From: Flavobacteriales bacterium
GTDB lineage: Bacteria > Bacteroidota > Bacteroidia > Flavobacteriales_F > PHOS-HE28
Reading direction: 5' to 3'
Length of the DNA: 64,000 bases
Assembly: GCA_016721005.1 (NCBI GenBank)
Contig: JADKJM010000004.1
Location: 1 to 64,000, forward strand
The stretch's first letter is position 1. The number at the start of each line of letters is the position of its first letter. Below, piece by piece: positions 17,048 through 26,135 of this stretch. Made by a program: the position numbers and the translations under genes. The notes beneath the pieces are model-generated. The model was given only the letters and a program-made list of their open reading frames with translations, did no database searches and was not told the origin of the DNA.

Positions 17048-20000
17048 ATGCCCATGAAATCCAAGGAGGTATTTGTCAGCTACGGACGCAAGGACGCTGA
17101 GTCGTTCACGGATGCGCTGTGCGAACGCTTGGTTGCGGAAGGCTTCAAGATCTGGCGCGATATCGACGAGATCCACTGCGGAGACAATTGGACGGAACTC
17201 ATCGTCAAGGGTATCGGCGAGAGCGAAGTGTTCATCGCGATCCTTTCGCAATGGGCGATGCGCAACCCGCATTCACCATGCAACAACGAGATCCACGAAG
17301 CGGCCAGTGCTGGCCGCCCGATCATTCCCGTCAAGATCAATGAGTGCGTCACGCATTTTCATGTCAGATCGCGGCATATTATCGAGATGCACAACTGGGA
17401 TGTCGAGAGGCAGCTTACTGATGGGTTGGACGAGATCATGCATGTGATCAAGACCAAGGATTATCCCAGGAACGAACTCCTGGACTTGAAGAACCGGATC
17501 CATCCGAGTGACTTCACCCCTGAGATCGAGGTCCTGTTGAGATCATTCATCGGCCGAGAACAACTCATACGATCGATCGAGGAGGCGCTTGCTGGTGACC
17601 ACCGGATCGTGCTCATTGAGGGGGATCCGGGAATGGGCAAGTCCGCCATTTGGGCTGATCTCGTGAATCGCGGCGTGGCCAATGCGTTCTACAGATGCAA
17701 ATTCGGCGATGCCAAGCGTTCGGAACCTGAATTGTTCATCCGCACGATCGCCTACCAATTGGCCACGGATATCGATTGGTATCGCAAATGCATCCGGAAG
17801 GAACAGGACCTACCCAAGGCGGTCACGGATCTTGCGAATGTCTTGCTCGTCTCCCCGTTCACCGGATATTCCGAGAAGGCACCCTGCGTGATCGCAATCG
17901 ATGCACTGGATGAAGGGCTTGACGCACAGGAGAAGATACCCATTGTGACCCTCCTGCGTGAACTTTCAACGACACTACCACCCAACATCCGCTTCGTGAT
18001 CACCTGCAGGCCTGACCCGAAGGTTCGCGGCCTATTGCCCAATCCGAAAGTGATCAGGCTCAAGGCTGAGGATCCGCAGAACATCGCCGACATCGACCGT
18101 TACCTCGTGATGCGGACCCATGGGGTGCGTTTCGGGGAGAAGGTGAAGGACATCGTGGGCATGAGGGCTACCGTGGCCAGGAAGTCCAAGGGGAATTTCC
18201 TCTTCGCGGTCAGCATGATGAACGCCATCGAGTCCGGGGACCTGGATCCCCTTGCGGTCCCGGATGACATGAAGACCTATTTCAACACCCTGTTCAACCG
18301 GTCGTTCCCCGATGAGCGTTCGTGGGATGCTGCGGCCCCGATCCTGGGTTTGATCTGCGCCTCCTTCAAGCCTTTGGGATCGGAAGCCATCGCGGCGATC
18401 CTTGATATCGATCCGGATGATGTGGTCAGCACCCTTGCGCGCCTGCCGAATATGCTGCACCTGGAGCACGGAGCGTATGTTCCGTTCCACAAATCGCTCA
18501 TCGATTGGATGCTCGCGCCCGACGACGGTCAGCGCATTTACCATGTGAAAGCGAACAAGGGCCACCGGGCCATCATTGCCTATTGCCAAAGGCAGTTGAA
18601 GAGTGGTAGACCCGCCACACACTATGAACTTTCACGGTTGCCGGATCATTTGATGGCCGTGCAAGACGATGACGGGTTAGCCACCCTGCTTTCGGATTCG
18701 AACATGCTCGACCATAGTGAACTGGGTGACCCAGTACGCGTGCGGTCCCTGTGGGCATTGGCATTCCCTCTTCAGGGAAAGAGTGAGTACGAGATGCTCA
18801 TTGAACGATTCAGCGCATTGGTGGGCCCCGAAGTTCCGGCTCCTTCGGAAGAGGTGCGTCTGGCGAGGCTGCACAAGGTGGCGCTCCTATTCGACCGACT
18901 TGAATTGCACGCAGCCAGCAAGCCCTTGTATGAACGTATGATCGACATGGTCGAGAGAGGCACAAAGCACGATCCGGTTGACCCCGGCATGCTTCATCTC
19001 AACCTGGCCATTGCTTTAAGGAATCTGAAGGAGTTCGAACGATCCGATGCGGAATTCATCAACGCCGGTGAGATGATCAAGGCCGCACATGGGGAAAAGA
19101 GCCCGGCACATGCGCTATGGAGCTACCGGTATGCGACGCTGCTTTGGCAGGCAGGCAAGGAGCATCCGGAGAAAGAGACGATGTGGAAGCGTTCCAATGA
19201 ATTGTACAAGCATGCCGCCAGTATGCTGAAGGATGGTCCGGACCCGCTGCTGGTGCCCGAACTGCTTAATGACCACAGCGTTCTCCTGGACGGTATGGGC
19301 GATCACGAAGGATCGGTAAGGGCCTGCGAACAAGGTCTGGCGCTCCTCGAGACGAGCGGTCATGATCAGGGCGTTACGGCGGCGGAGCTCCATTTCAACC
19401 TGGGCGTTCATCGACACGCCCTCTATGTGAAGGATTTCACGAAGAGTTTGAGGTCCCGCGATCCCTTGGAGGAGATAATGGGTCACTATATCATCAGCAA
19501 GGACCTGTTCGCGAAAGTCCTAGGCCCGGAAAGCGAACGTGTCAAGGCACCGACAGACATGGTAGCATTGATCGCATCATGCCAAGCAGTGGTTGATCGA
19601 TTCAAGAACCTCGTTGCCGGTCAGCAGGATGAAATGATTAAGATGGCGATCCAGCCGGATACCATGAATCAACTGGTTCGTGCATTGATCCTTCCGCGCG
19701 ATCTTACGGGTAGTTTCATCGATCTCTACGGAAAGACGAAGTCCGTTGCATTTCTTCGGTCCATAGTGGATCTTGAATGCGCCATACTCCATTTCCGCAA
19801 CGGGGAACGTGAAAAGCTCATGGAACGGTTCGACCCCCTGCTTGCGGGGTGGAAGTCGCTTGGCGTTCAGGTCATCACAAGCCGGTTGATGATCGATTAT
19901 TACATCATGCTCGACCAGTTGAGTGCCCATGATCGTGCAAAGGAGGTTCTGAAGGAGTTGCTTGACCTGATCTATTCGGGTGATGAGCCTGATCGTAGCG

Positions 20001-21277
20001 ACCATATGCTTATGGTCTATCTGGGATACCTGAAGACGCACGGAACCGCAGCCGACACCGTGGAAGTGATCGATCGGATACAAAGCGGAAGGTTGTATCC
20101 GCAGTTCAGAGCATTGTCGGGGCTTTCCCGGCTCAAGGCCTCGATCCTTTATACAGAAGGCGATTTCACCAAGGCAGCAGAACAACAAGAGAAGTTCATC
20201 AAAGAGTGCTTCGACGATCTGGAAGGGGGCGGTGCACCGGTCGTTTACGCCATCCATGCACTAGGGCTCTACCAGAAGAGCGCTGGTCGGTTCGACGACG
20301 CGTTGGCCACCTATCAGAAAGCACTGGCCATTGCGAAGGATGAATGCTCGGACGACCGCCTCATGGAACCGTTCATTCTGGGGAATATTGCAAGTCTTTA
20401 CCGCGACCGTGGACAACTTGGACCGGCCAGGGAGAATATGAACCACGTTGTGGAGGTTGTGCGTGACGTTCACGGCGGTGATCACGAGAAATGTGCGGAG
20501 GAATTGATGAAACGTGCCAGCATTCTGATCCTTTCCGGTGACTACCCCCAAGCCCGGAATGATCTTGCCCAGGCCATGTTGACCTTTGAAACCCGCTATG
20601 GAGCCCAAGTGGCCAACTGGAATACCGCCCGGAGTTGGGAACTCCTAGGTGGCTTGCAACATGCAGAGGGCCGATTCGATGACTCCGCATCATCGTTCGA
20701 GCTGGCGCTCGTGCAATATGAGGGCTCTTTCACGTCCAACCGACCCATCGAACGTGAAAAGGTCGAAACACTGATCGCTCACGGTCGAATGCTTCGCGAT
20801 CGTGGCTCGGCGGATGCAACCGATCGGTTCAAGCGTGCATGGACTTCCGGTAGGAAACTTTTCGGGGATGATCACTACCTCACCTTGATCTCGCGATGTT
20901 GGAGGCGATTGACCCCCAATGGGGAGACGCCCGATGAGGATGCAACGGAACTGGTGGGGTTGATCGAGGCCGTGGAGGCGATCAGTGGTCCGGCGCATCC
21001 CCAGTCATTGGAATTGAGGCTTGAGAAAGCCTACATGGAAGGGGACATCGATGGGGTGAAAAGAGCCATCGACATGATCTTCGAACACGACCGGCCCCTG
21101 TTCCATTTGAAGGCGAAAGCGTATGCCGCCTTAGGTCGTCTATTGATCCGGGCCTCCCGATTGCCTGAAGCGGATATGGTCCTGACCTCGGCGATCGAGT
21201 TCTTTGAGCGGATCCGACCTGGACATCCCGGTAGTGCCGAATGTCGCACGTTGATGCGCGACCATCGGATCGAATAG
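17048..21277 (+). CDS. TIR-NACHT-TPR protein (STAND ATPase)
   Basis: A 1409-residue multidomain protein. Residues 4-~130 are a TIR domain (VFVSYGRKD, WRDID; putative catalytic Glu81 after CNN). A linker follows, then a NACHT-type ATPase: Walker A GDPGMGKS (192-199), Walker B VIAIDALDE (Asp285, Asp288, Glu289), and FVITCRPDP sensor. The rest, from roughly residue 600, is a helical TPR-like array (for instance YALGLYQKSAGRFDDALATYQKAL written in shorter pieces YQKSAGRFDDALATYQKAL). The plan is that of NLR-like immune receptors: TPRs sense, NACHT oligomerises, TIR destroys or converts NAD+. It follows the standalone TIR gene and converges with 21386. Confidence 0.85.
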   Translation: MPMKSKEVFVSYGRKDAESFTDALCERLVAEGFKIWRDIDEIHCGDNWTELIVKGIGESEVFIAILSQWAMRNPHSPCNNEIHEAASAGRPIIPVKINECVTHFHVRSRHIIEMHNWDVERQLTDGLDEIMHVIKTKDYPRNELLDLKNRIHPSDFTPEIEVLLRSFIGREQLIRSIEEALAGDHRIVLIEGDPGMGKSAIWADLVNRGVANAFYRCKFGDAKRSEPELFIRTIAYQLATDIDWYRKCIRKEQDLPKAVTDLANVLLVSPFTGYSEKAPCVIAIDALDEGLDAQEKIPIVTLLRELSTTLPPNIRFVITCRPDPKVRGLLPNPKVIRLKAEDPQNIADIDRYLVMRTHGVRFGEKVKDIVGMRATVARKSKGNFLFAVSMMNAIESGDLDPLAVPDDMKTYFNTLFNRSFPDERSWDAAAPILGLICASFKPLGSEAIAAILDIDPDDVVSTLARLPNMLHLEHGAYVPFHKSLIDWMLAPDDGQRIYHVKANKGHRAIIAYCQRQLKSGRPATHYELSRLPDHLMAVQDDDGLATLLSDSNMLDHSELGDPVRVRSLWALAFPLQGKSEYEMLIERFSALVGPEVPAPSEEVRLARLHKVALLFDRLELHAASKPLYERMIDMVERGTKHDPVDPGMLHLNLAIALRNLKEFERSDAEFINAGEMIKAAHGEKSPAHALWSYRYATLLWQAGKEHPEKETMWKRSNELYKHAASMLKDGPDPLLVPELLNDHSVLLDGMGDHEGSVRACEQGLALLETSGHDQGVTAAELHFNLGVHRHALYVKDFTKSLRSRDPLEEIMGHYIISKDLFAKVLGPESERVKAPTDMVALIASCQAVVDRFKNLVAGQQDEMIKMAIQPDTMNQLVRALILPRDLTGSFIDLYGKTKSVAFLRSIVDLECAILHFRNGEREKLMERFDPLLAGWKSLGVQVITSRLMIDYYIMLDQLSAHDRAKEVLKELLDLIYSGDEPDRSDHMLMVYLGYLKTHGTAADTVEVIDRIQSGRLYPQFRALSGLSRLKASILYTEGDFTKAAEQQEKFIKECFDDLEGGGAPVVYAIHALGLYQKSAGRFDDALATYQKALAIAKDECSDDRLMEPFILGNIASLYRDRGQLGPARENMNHVVEVVRDVHGGDHEKCAEELMKRASILILSGDYPQARNDLAQAMLTFETRYGAQVANWNTARSWELLGGLQHAEGRFDDSASSFELALVQYEGSFTSNRPIEREKVETLIAHGRMLRDRGSADATDRFKRAWTSGRKLFGDDHYLTLISRCWRRLTPNGETPDEDATELVGLIEAVEAISGPAHPQSLELRLEKAYMEGDIDGVKRAIDMIFEHDRPLFHLKAKAYAALGRLLIRASRLPEADMVLTSAIEFFERIRPGHPGSAECRTLMRDHRIE

Positions 21278-21385
21278 TGATCGGAGTCTTTGGGTCCCGG
21301 GTCTTGTACTGTAGTGTCATGCTACGATTGGTTGGCGGTCCGGCCACCGAGAACAAAGGACCTATCCCATTCGAACAGCATGGCA

Positions 21386-22519
21386 CTACTCCGTTCGCAT
21401 TTCGTTCACATACAACACCTCCTCCTTCACACCGGGCATCCTCAACCTCGGTGCCTCTAAGAACCGCGCCCCATACAGCTCATTGAAAAGCAGCGCATAG
21501 AACGCGGCAGGCAGGTGCAGTTCCTCGTCGCGGTTGATCGTCCACACCAGTTCCTTGCTGATCGATCCATCGTCCCAAGCCTTTAGTGAACGGTAGCTCT
21601 CGCCATAGCCAAGCGCCGTGAGGATCGCCGTGAACGTATGGCATCCGCTTACGGCCATATCCTCGGCTTCCTCCTGCGCCTGTTTGAACCGCTCTTCATT
21701 CATACCCATGTGCATCAATCCGCCAAGAGTGTATGGGTCGTCCTGGAAAATGCGGACGTAGCGCATGCGGTTGATCTGCTGCATCCTGCGCGGGTAGGTG
21801 AAGTACGGCGAGGCCAGCGTGAGCCGGTACACCGCTGCCGCGAACTGTACCGTCCCGTCGGCCTTCGGCTTGAGGATCGTATCGTAGATCTCGCTGGCCG
21901 GGTCCACGCCAAGATCCACCCGCGCGTGGAACCGCAGCAATTCAATGGGGTCGTCCAATAGTTGCACGGCTTGATGGTACTTGAGGAAGACCCGGATCAG
22001 TCGGGTGAGGCTCGGCGCATGCACGCTCCTGCGCACAGAAGCCTCTCCGGCCCGCACGGGATGCAGGATGGCGCGTTCATAGAGATCTTCAGCTGTATTC
22101 ACACCATTCAGGTGGTCCTTCAAGAAGAGTTCCGCCGTTGGTAGGAAGTAGTCTTCGAGGGCCCTCCGGAACCATGTATCAAGGAACGCGCGCTTGATGC
22201 CCGTGATCTTCTCCCACTCGATAAGCACCGGAACGAAGGGCGTATCCTTCTTGTGGACCGCAGGATCGTAGAGGTCCTCTTTGGTCAGTTCGCCTTGCTC
22301 CGTTTTCACATAAGCCCTGGCCAGGCGAAGCAGTTTCTGTTGGCCTTCTTCATTCAGATCCGGGATGGGGGTGAAGTCGCCGTGCTTCTTGAAGAATTCG
22401 AGGAAGTCGTTGGTGTTCTGAATACCGACGGTGCGCAATGCTTGGCCTTCTTCATAGGTCAAGAGGCCGAGCTCGGTGAGTTCGGGGAGGGTGTGGTTGA
22501 GGAGGGGGGGCTGTGACAC
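21386..22519 (-). CDS. Uncharacterised protein with N-terminal helix-hairpin-helix-like segment
   Basis: A 377-residue protein of no family I recognise. The N-terminus (ELTELGLLTYEEGQALRTVG, then IQNTNDFLEFFKKHG) looks like a helix-hairpin-helix unit similar in style to RNA polymerase alpha C-terminal domains. It ends with a region of MAVSGCHTFTAILTALGYGE and ALLFNELYGARFLE. No membrane segment or signal peptide is seen. It lies 81 bp downstream of the TIR-NB-ARC-TPR stop on the same strand, so it may be the fifth gene of that operon, but the gap leaves this open. Confidence 0.55.
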   Translation of the reverse strand: MSQPPLLNHTLPELTELGLLTYEEGQALRTVGIQNTNDFLEFFKKHGDFTPIPDLNEEGQQKLLRLARAYVKTEQGELTKEDLYDPAVHKKDTPFVPVLIEWEKITGIKRAFLDTWFRRALEDYFLPTAELFLKDHLNGVNTAEDLYERAILHPVRAGEASVRRSVHAPSLTRLIRVFLKYHQAVQLLDDPIELLRFHARVDLGVDPASEIYDTILKPKADGTVQFAAAVYRLTLASPYFTYPRRMQQINRMRYVRIFQDDPYTLGGLMHMGMNEERFKQAQEEAEDMAVSGCHTFTAILTALGYGESYRSLKAWDDGSISKELVWTINRDEELHLPAAFYALLFNELYGARFLEAPRLRMPGVKEEVLYVNEMRTE

Positions 22520-22600
22520 AGTGCTAAGAATAACAAGCGTTCAGCGATCCGCTCGCGGCGATCCGGTCAGAACATTGCCACGGATCATCCGCGATGACGA

Positions 22601-25600
22601 TCATGACGGACCCAAGGGTTCAGCATGCGCCTCACGCCATAGAGAGAAGCGGTCCAATTCGGGCATCTTCGCGCGCTCACCTAACGCGTCGATGAGAGCG
22701 GAAAGCAGTTCCCAGTTCTGAATTCCGCTTTCTGATGAGGACATTCCGTCTTTGAGGTGCAGCAGTACTGGCTCCATGGTCCATTCCATGAACGATCCGT
22801 CATTTTGTAGAGCGGTCTTCAATTGGCCCAGGATCCGTCCTATTTGCAGACTTGCATTACTCGAGTCCTCTTCAGGTTCTAACATTTCCAGCGCAACTTG
22901 GAACCAGAGCAGGCGAGGGATGAGATAGGGTTTGGCGGTTGCGCGGACAGCCCAGCCCTCGGCGACATGCTCACGCGCTTCTGCGAGACGATCAGTGATC
23001 AGGCACAACCGGGCCAGATGATGGCGCGTGCCAGAAGGCTCGAATCCAGATTTGAGCAGGTGCCTGAGTAGTTCCTCCGCCTTGGCGAACTCTCCCTTGT
23101 TGAAGAACTCAAGGGCTTTGCCCCTGATCCGTTCCGGTGGTTGTTGCTGCTGGCTCTGGGTTGATGACGCTCCCTCAAACGGTAAGAATTCCGGTGCCAA
23201 CTCGTGCAGCTTGGCATGGATCTCCTCTTGGCTGTGCCCCATCTTATCCAGCAATCCAGAATAGTTCTTGAGCGCCGCCTGTAAGCGCTGATGCCGATGG
23301 CCAGTGGTCCGGGAGAATTTGAGGTAGATCGCCAAATGGCGCCGCATCATCGGTTCGGCTCCTGCTAGACGGTTGGTGGCTTGGAGCAAATGCGCCAGAT
23401 TGTTCAGATCTCTGGCGACACTGGGGTGATCTGATCCGTAGCTCTTCTCGTCGATGCCTAAGGCACGGAGCATCAGCGGTTCCGCCTCTGCCAGTCGGTT
23501 GGTGGCTTGGAGCAATTGTGCCAAGTTGTTCAGACGAACTGCGACACTCGGGTGTTCTGTTCCGTAGCTCTTCTCGTCGATGTCCAAGGCACGGAGCATC
23601 AGCGGTTCCGCCTCCGCCAGTCGGTTCATGTCTTGAAGCAATCCTGCCAGATTGCTCAAGCCAACGGCGGCATTAGGGTGGTCTGGTCCGTAGCTCTCCT
23701 CGTAGATATCCAAGGCACGGCGCATCAGCGGTTCGGCCTCTATAAGTCGGTTGGTGGCTTGAAGCAATGCGGCCAGATTGTTCAGATCTCTAGCGACACT
23801 GGGGTGATCTGGTCCGTGGCTCTTTTCGTCGATATCCAAGGCACGGCGCATCAGCGGTTCCGCCTCCGCCAGTTGGTTGGTGGCTTGAAGCAATTGGGCC
23901 TGGTTGTTCAGACGAATCGCGACACTGGGGTGATCTGATCCGTAGCTCTTCTCGTCGATGACCAGGGCACGGCGCATCAGTGGTTCTGCTTCAGCCAGTC
24001 GGTTGGTGGCTTTAAGCAATTGTGCCAAGTTGTTCAGATCTTTGGCAACCAATGGGTGATTTGATCCGTAGCTCTTCTCGTCTATGTCCAAGGCACGGCG
24101 CATCATCGGTTCCGCCTCTGCAAATCGGTTGGTGGCTAGAAGCAATCCGGCCAGGTTGCTCAGACGAATTGCGACTCTGGGGTGATCTGTTCCGGAGCTT
24201 TTCTCGTCGATATCCAAGGCGCGACGCATCAACGGTTCCGCCCGCTTCCATTCGGCAACATCATACCAGAGCAGCCCGGTTTGATTGCACAGCCAGGCTG
24301 CGTCAGTACGTTGGTTCGCCGCCCAAACTTCAGCAAGAGCTTCCAGCGGTTCGAATTCCCAACGAGCAGCTACCCACTCGGTCGTCGTTTCCAGCTTTGC
24401 ATTGCGGAATCGAATATGCTCGGCAAGCTTCTCTTCCAATCCCGTACGCCCCTCCCGAAGCTGTGTTTCAAGCACACGATGTAGCACACGATGAATGCTT
24501 ACCACCTTCGGTTCAGGCATGGGCAGAAAAATTCGCATACCGATCATGGTCCGGATCAATTGTGTCCACGGATCGCTTTGCCCGACGGGCGCATCAACCG
24601 CCAGTTCCGGATGCCGCTGCCCGGCAATAGCACGCAGCCAAGGCAGCGCCACAGCATCAGCTCCAACCAGTGCGGAGAGCTGCAATGCGGTACGCGCCAC
24701 ATCATCCAGTCGCGCTAACGTCGGTCGCAAAGTGGCTGTTACCTCCCGCAGTTGGGAACTAACACCTTCGATACCACCTTGTCGGAGATCTTCTCGCAAC
24801 GACGGCACATAGGCGCGCATGTCCACCGCATGTTCCGGAGGAGCAACGCGCGCATCGCTTTGCCCCAAGTAAACCGCCGCTGTTTCAACGGCGAGCGTGA
24901 GGCCAGCGAGAAGCTGAACGATCTCCAGAGCAGCGTCGGCATATTCAGGCGAGATGAAGGACTGTTCGGGCTGGTAGCGGCGGATAAGATCGATGGCTTG
25001 GTCATCGGGTAACCGGTCCACACTCAACTGGCGTACTTCGGCACCGGCACGTTCAAAATCATCCGGAGCGAGCCGTGTGGTGTAGAGCAGCCGCGCCCAG
25101 GGCTGGTCCTTCAGGAAATCCATTTGCTCGGGGGCCAGCAAAGCGGGCTTGTCCACGTTGTCGAGCAAGAACAAGGCCGGGCCGCGCGGACGCAAGAGAT
25201 CGAATACGCGCCCCACGGCCAAGGCGTCATCGAGTTTCTCCGCCTCGGTGAGTTTGTCGCTCAGACCCAGATCGTACACAAGTGTGCGGAACACACCGAC
25301 AAGATCCTCGCGGCCTTCGCACCGCAAGAGCCAGCAGCCACCGGGAAAGTCGTCGACCGCATGATGCGCGAAGGCCAGCGCCAGGGCCGTCTTGCCCATG
25401 CCGCCGAAGCCGTGCAATCCGGCAGGTGCTGGCGAGGGGGCATCGATCAGTGCGGTGCGCAATTGTGCCAACTCGGGTTCGCGCCCGACGAAGTTGGTGT
25501 TCGGCCAGGGCAGATTGCCGTTCCGCGCGCGGTCCACTGCCAAGAGCCGAAGCCGCTGGGCCACGTGCTCGGTGAGTTGTGCCAATTCAGCTCGGGCGCT

Positions 25601-26092
25601 GGCATCGAGGAAAGCGGCAGGATCGTCGTGCCGCCACTCGTGACATTGGATGTGGAACCGTTGGAGCAGGTCGCCTTTCCAGCGGCGCAACAACTCGGCG
25701 TCCTCGGGCGCGTCAAGCGCCTCCACTTGAACGAACCACAGCGATGCCGCACCTTGCCCCACCAGACCATGCTGCACTTCATGGCGACACCACTCCTCCC
25801 ATTCCCAGCGGCAGGCATCGCTGCGCAAATAGGAGCGCGAGAGGCAGGCAATGAAGAACCGCGAAGAGCGCAGAGCGCGGTGGCAACGCACCTGCCAGTG
25901 GTCGAAATCCTTGATGTCCTCCTTGTCGAAGAAGATCTCCAGATCGCGTTGGAAGCGCTGGCGGAAGTCGGCCTCCAGTTCATCGTGCAGCTTCCCGACC
26001 AAAGCCGCTACGGCTTCCCGCGAGGAATTGTCGCCTTGGTGGGCGTAGGAGATGAAGAGGTCGTACTCGCTGGAGGGGATGGTGGTGGTCAT
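22601..26092 (-). CDS. TIR-NB-ARC-TPR protein (NLR-like)
   Basis: A 1163-residue protein with plant-TNL-like order. TIR: DLFISYAHQGDN (residues 11-22), FFDKEDI, and CRWE with candidate catalytic Glu97. NB-ARC: Walker A GFGGMGKT (228-235), Walker B ALFLLDNVD (Asp311), LLYTTR as RNBS-B, and GLTLAVETAA at the GLPL position. C-terminal half: seven consecutive 42-residue TPRs of kinesin-light-chain type (HPSVAIRLNNLAQLL, then EAEPLMRRALDIDEKSYG), followed by a further helical region. ATG at 26092 chosen over 26134, which abuts the upstream stop. It is last or next to last in the minus-strand operon. NAD+ depletion on ligand recognition is the likely activity. Confidence 0.88.
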   Translation of the reverse strand: MTTTIPSSEYDLFISYAHQGDNSSREAVAALVGKLHDELEADFRQRFQRDLEIFFDKEDIKDFDHWQVRCHRALRSSRFFIACLSRSYLRSDACRWEWEEWCRHEVQHGLVGQGAASLWFVQVEALDAPEDAELLRRWKGDLLQRFHIQCHEWRHDDPAAFLDASARAELAQLTEHVAQRLRLLAVDRARNGNLPWPNTNFVGREPELAQLRTALIDAPSPAPAGLHGFGGMGKTALALAFAHHAVDDFPGGCWLLRCEGREDLVGVFRTLVYDLGLSDKLTEAEKLDDALAVGRVFDLLRPRGPALFLLDNVDKPALLAPEQMDFLKDQPWARLLYTTRLAPDDFERAGAEVRQLSVDRLPDDQAIDLIRRYQPEQSFISPEYADAALEIVQLLAGLTLAVETAAVYLGQSDARVAPPEHAVDMRAYVPSLREDLRQGGIEGVSSQLREVTATLRPTLARLDDVARTALQLSALVGADAVALPWLRAIAGQRHPELAVDAPVGQSDPWTQLIRTMIGMRIFLPMPEPKVVSIHRVLHRVLETQLREGRTGLEEKLAEHIRFRNAKLETTTEWVAARWEFEPLEALAEVWAANQRTDAAWLCNQTGLLWYDVAEWKRAEPLMRRALDIDEKSSGTDHPRVAIRLSNLAGLLLATNRFAEAEPMMRRALDIDEKSYGSNHPLVAKDLNNLAQLLKATNRLAEAEPLMRRALVIDEKSYGSDHPSVAIRLNNQAQLLQATNQLAEAEPLMRRALDIDEKSHGPDHPSVARDLNNLAALLQATNRLIEAEPLMRRALDIYEESYGPDHPNAAVGLSNLAGLLQDMNRLAEAEPLMLRALDIDEKSYGTEHPSVAVRLNNLAQLLQATNRLAEAEPLMLRALGIDEKSYGSDHPSVARDLNNLAHLLQATNRLAGAEPMMRRHLAIYLKFSRTTGHRHQRLQAALKNYSGLLDKMGHSQEEIHAKLHELAPEFLPFEGASSTQSQQQQPPERIRGKALEFFNKGEFAKAEELLRHLLKSGFEPSGTRHHLARLCLITDRLAEAREHVAEGWAVRATAKPYLIPRLLWFQVALEMLEPEEDSSNASLQIGRILGQLKTALQNDGSFMEWTMEPVLLHLKDGMSSSESGIQNWELLSALIDALGERAKMPELDRFSLWREAHAEPLGPS
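23330..24215 (-). repeat. Seven tandem 126-bp repeats encoding TPR units
   Basis: The coding sequence repeats with an exact 126-bp (42-codon) period. Each unit includes the words GGTTGGTGGCTTGAAGCAA and CTCTTCTCGTCGAT in only slightly varied form. High nucleotide similarity between units means recent expansion or gene conversion, and makes copy number prone to change or to misassembly. Confidence 0.85.
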
Positions 26093-26135
26093 GGCGCATT
26101 GAGTCACTGCAATTCGAATCAACGAACAAACCATT

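Noticed and set aside
23330..24215. CRISPR array suggested by regular repeats
   Set aside because: The repeats are 126 bp, contiguous without spacers, and encode TPR units in a long open frame.
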